Of a DNA stretch of 64,000 nucleotides, positions 62,384 to 64,000 are shown piece by piece. Source of the DNA: PALSA-129 sp963842505 (GTDB lineage Bacteria; Acidobacteriota; Terriglobia; Bryobacterales; Bryobacteraceae). The stretch is from assembly GCA_963842505.1 (NCBI GenBank), contig CAWJGZ010000001.1, positions 682,001-746,000 of the forward strand, read 5' to 3'. Made by a program: the position numbers and the translations under genes. The notes below the pieces were generated by a model. The model was given only the letters and a program-made list of their open reading frames with translations, made no database searches and was not told the DNA's origin. Within the stretch, counting starts at the first letter, position 1, and every line of letters begins with the position of its first letter.

Positions 62384-64000
62384 TTACGCGCCCTTAGCAG
62401 AAGGGGTCGCATCAGGGGCGGGCGCCGCGGGAATCCGCACCGTGAATTCGGTGATCTGGCCCGGCGTGCTCCTTACGCGAATGGAGCCGCCGTGGGCTTC
62501 TACAATTTTTCTGACGATATCGAGGCCCAGCCCGGTTCCATGAATCTGATCGGCCACTGCGTTGCGGCCGCGGAAGAACGGCTCGAAGATGTGTTTCTGC
62601 TCGTCGCGCGGAATGCCGCGCCCGCGGTCGGCCACGGTGATTTCCACCGCCTGCGCGGCGCCATCCGCGACGGCGCGCGCCGAGATGCCGACCCAGTGGC
62701 TGCCGGCGGCGCCGTACTTCAACGCGTTGTCGATGAGGTTCTGCAAGGCGTGCCGCATGGCCATTTCGTCGGCCAGGATGCAGGGCAGGCCGGGCGCGAT
62801 CTGCTTTTCCAGGACGACGCCGGCCTTTTCCGTCAGCGCCCGGCTGGATTGCAGGCTCTGTTCAATCAACTCCGCGACGGGAACCGGCTCGCGCTGGCGC
62901 ATGGCCGCGCCGGCTTCGGCCTCGGCGAATTCGAGAACTTGCTCGACCAGCGCGGTCAGCTTCTGACTCTCGTCCTGGATCAGTGTTCCGTAGCGCTCCA
63001 CCTGGCCGGGCTGTTGAGCCAGCTTGCCGCGAAGATTGAAGGCCGCGGTGCGAATCACGGTCAAAGGAGTTCGCAGCTCATGCGAGACACCCGCGACGAA
63101 GCTCATTTGCAGTTCCGCCAGGCGCTGGGCCTGGCGCGAGAATCGGACCAGCATCGCGACGGTGGCCACAATCAGCAACAGCAGGCCGGCCGAAATCGCC
63201 AGGTTGCGCACACGCGCCCGCTCCACCAGCGCTTCGAGCGACCCAGCCTTGTGGCGCACCAGCAGCAACCAGGCGGGGCCGCTGAGCAAGGGGCGCGGCA
63301 TGAAGCGCGCGGGCGGCGAGCCGCGGAAGCCCCGCGCGGGGTTGCCACTCCGAAAATCGGGCGAGGGAGCGCCGCGAAATCCGTTGTCGGGCGGCGGGCC
63401 GCCGGGGCCACCCCGTCCGCTGCCTGGACCATCCATACCATCCAGCAACGTCACCGATGCGTCGGCGGTCTTCCCAATGCGGCCATTAGCCGATGAGGTG
63501 GCTGGATAGATCAACTGCGCGGGCGCCTGGCCCGCGATAATTTCAGCATCGAAGTCCACTTTTCCGGAATCCCCGAGGTAGCGCGTCAGGAGTTCGGGAA
63601 TCATCGTCCGGCGAACGTAATCCATGTCCAGATCGAAGAGCAGCCATTCGCGCTCCTGAAGTCCGTTGCCGGGACTTGAATCAAAGCGAGGCAGTTCGAG
63701 GACCGTTGGGGCCAGCGCCGGCGGTGAGGCCGCGCCGGTCAGCCGGGCGGCCAGGCGCTCGCGGATGCTGTCCCATCCGGCCGGCCAGTCCGCGGGCGAA
63801 AGGCGGCCGGACTGCAAATCCAGGTCGTAGAAAGCCAGCGCACCACCCCGCGGCACGGCCAGCGCGATGCGCCGGAACATCGCGGCGTGCGTCTGTTTCC
63901 ACTTGGGGTATTGAATCGCGTAAGCCGCCTCACGTCCGGCGTGCTCGATCAGTGCGGTGTCCGGGACCATGGCGGCGCAGGACTCGGAAAGTTCGTTGGA
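62384..64000 (-). CDS. Sensor histidine kinase, 5' end cut by window edge
   Basis: The frame is open to the right edge, so the N-terminus and probably a first membrane helix are missing. From the ATG at 63970 it has 528 residues: a sensor region; a Gly/Pro/Arg-rich stretch (about 180-230, GPGSGRGGPGGPPPD); a membrane helix (about 250-275); SHELRTPLTVIRTAA (phospho-His); and a HATPase with NLIDNALKYG, DRGRGIP, HIFEPFFRG and GTGLGLDIV. It lies 99 bp upstream of the receptor gene. Its response regulator is not in the window and may lie just beyond the edge. Confidence 0.9.
   Translation of the reverse strand, partial: SNELSESCAAMVPDTALIEHAGREAAYAIQYPKWKQTHAAMFRRIALAVPRGGALAFYDLDLQSGRLSPADWPAGWDSIRERLAARLTGAASPPALAPTVLELPRFDSSPGNGLQEREWLLFDLDMDYVRRTMIPELLTRYLGDSGKVDFDAEIIAGQAPAQLIYPATSSANGRIGKTADASVTLLDGMDGPGSGRGGPGGPPPDNGFRGAPSPDFRSGNPARGFRGSPPARFMPRPLLSGPAWLLLVRHKAGSLEALVERARVRNLAISAGLLLLIVATVAMLVRFSRQAQRLAELQMSFVAGVSHELRTPLTVIRTAAFNLRGKLAQQPGQVERYGTLIQDESQKLTALVEQVLEFAEAEAGAAMRQREPVPVAELIEQSLQSSRALTEKAGVVLEKQIAPGLPCILADEMAMRHALQNLIDNALKYGAAGSHWVGISARAVADGAAQAVEITVADRGRGIPRDEQKHIFEPFFRGRNAVADQIHGTGLGLDIVRKIVEAHGGSIRVRSTPGQITEFTVRIPAAPAPDATPSAKGA

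Overview
The window is a high-GC stretch of bacterial chromosome. I infer an acidobacterium, probably close to the Solibacter/Bryobacterales group. The reasons are a VWA protein of the type described as Acidobacterial, five very large receptors with a carboxypeptidase-like domain, plug and barrel (Oar type), a secretin fused to a cohesin domain, and a pyruvate:ferredoxin oxidoreductase paired with a dihydroorotate-dehydrogenase-like gene. The taxon is an inference from gene families, not from a marker gene.

Layout. 1-9.6 kb is mostly housekeeping: the 3' end of signal peptidase I, a DUF2905 protein, an M16 protease, rlmN, a truncated panB behind a DUF2520 gene, an SDR, a His-tract protein, an M28 peptidase, an EAL/HDOD protein and smpB. 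9.6-15.3 kb is a secretion or pilus cluster (secretin-cohesin, three GspG-like pseudopilins, an FN3 lipoprotein) interrupted by a REP-associated transposase (RAYT) with matching REP hairpins. 15.3-24.4 kb holds aroF, unknown proteins, the operon MFS-dacB-fmdB on the minus strand, an alpha/beta hydrolase, a structured RNA candidate, rpmE and an ECF sigma/anti-sigma operon. 24.6-30.6 kb holds a GAF-SpoIIE phosphatase, a deoC-rpiB pair with extensions like those of bacterial microcompartment enzymes, a NicO-type metal exporter, mscL and an aminotransferase. 30.9-31.65 kb has no gene but contains strong inverted repeats.

31.6-50.2 kb is a sensing and uptake region: a LytS-type kinase, a P-type ATPase, three related Oar-like receptors, a LytTR response regulator, and a fourth large receptor divergent from a DtxR/MntR-type regulator. 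Upstream of each of the three related receptors I find direct repeats of a CCCGCT core, mostly spaced 21-22 bp. In two of them the repeats sit at the same distances (43, 64 and 85/86 bp) from a shared GATACT -10 that is only 7 nt from the ATG. This looks like a LytTR-controlled receptor regulon and is the strongest new signal in the window.

51.2-64 kb has nifJ with its partner gene, a SpoIIE phosphatase, and a probable minus-strand transcription unit of sensor kinase, Gly/Pro-rich Oar-like receptor and VWA protein, open at the right edge.

Other regulatory signals: a perfect sigma-54 promoter about 90 bp before an intrinsic terminator with no gene between them; a DtxR-like operator over the start of the fourth receptor; and an ECF-type promoter before the sigma factor operon.
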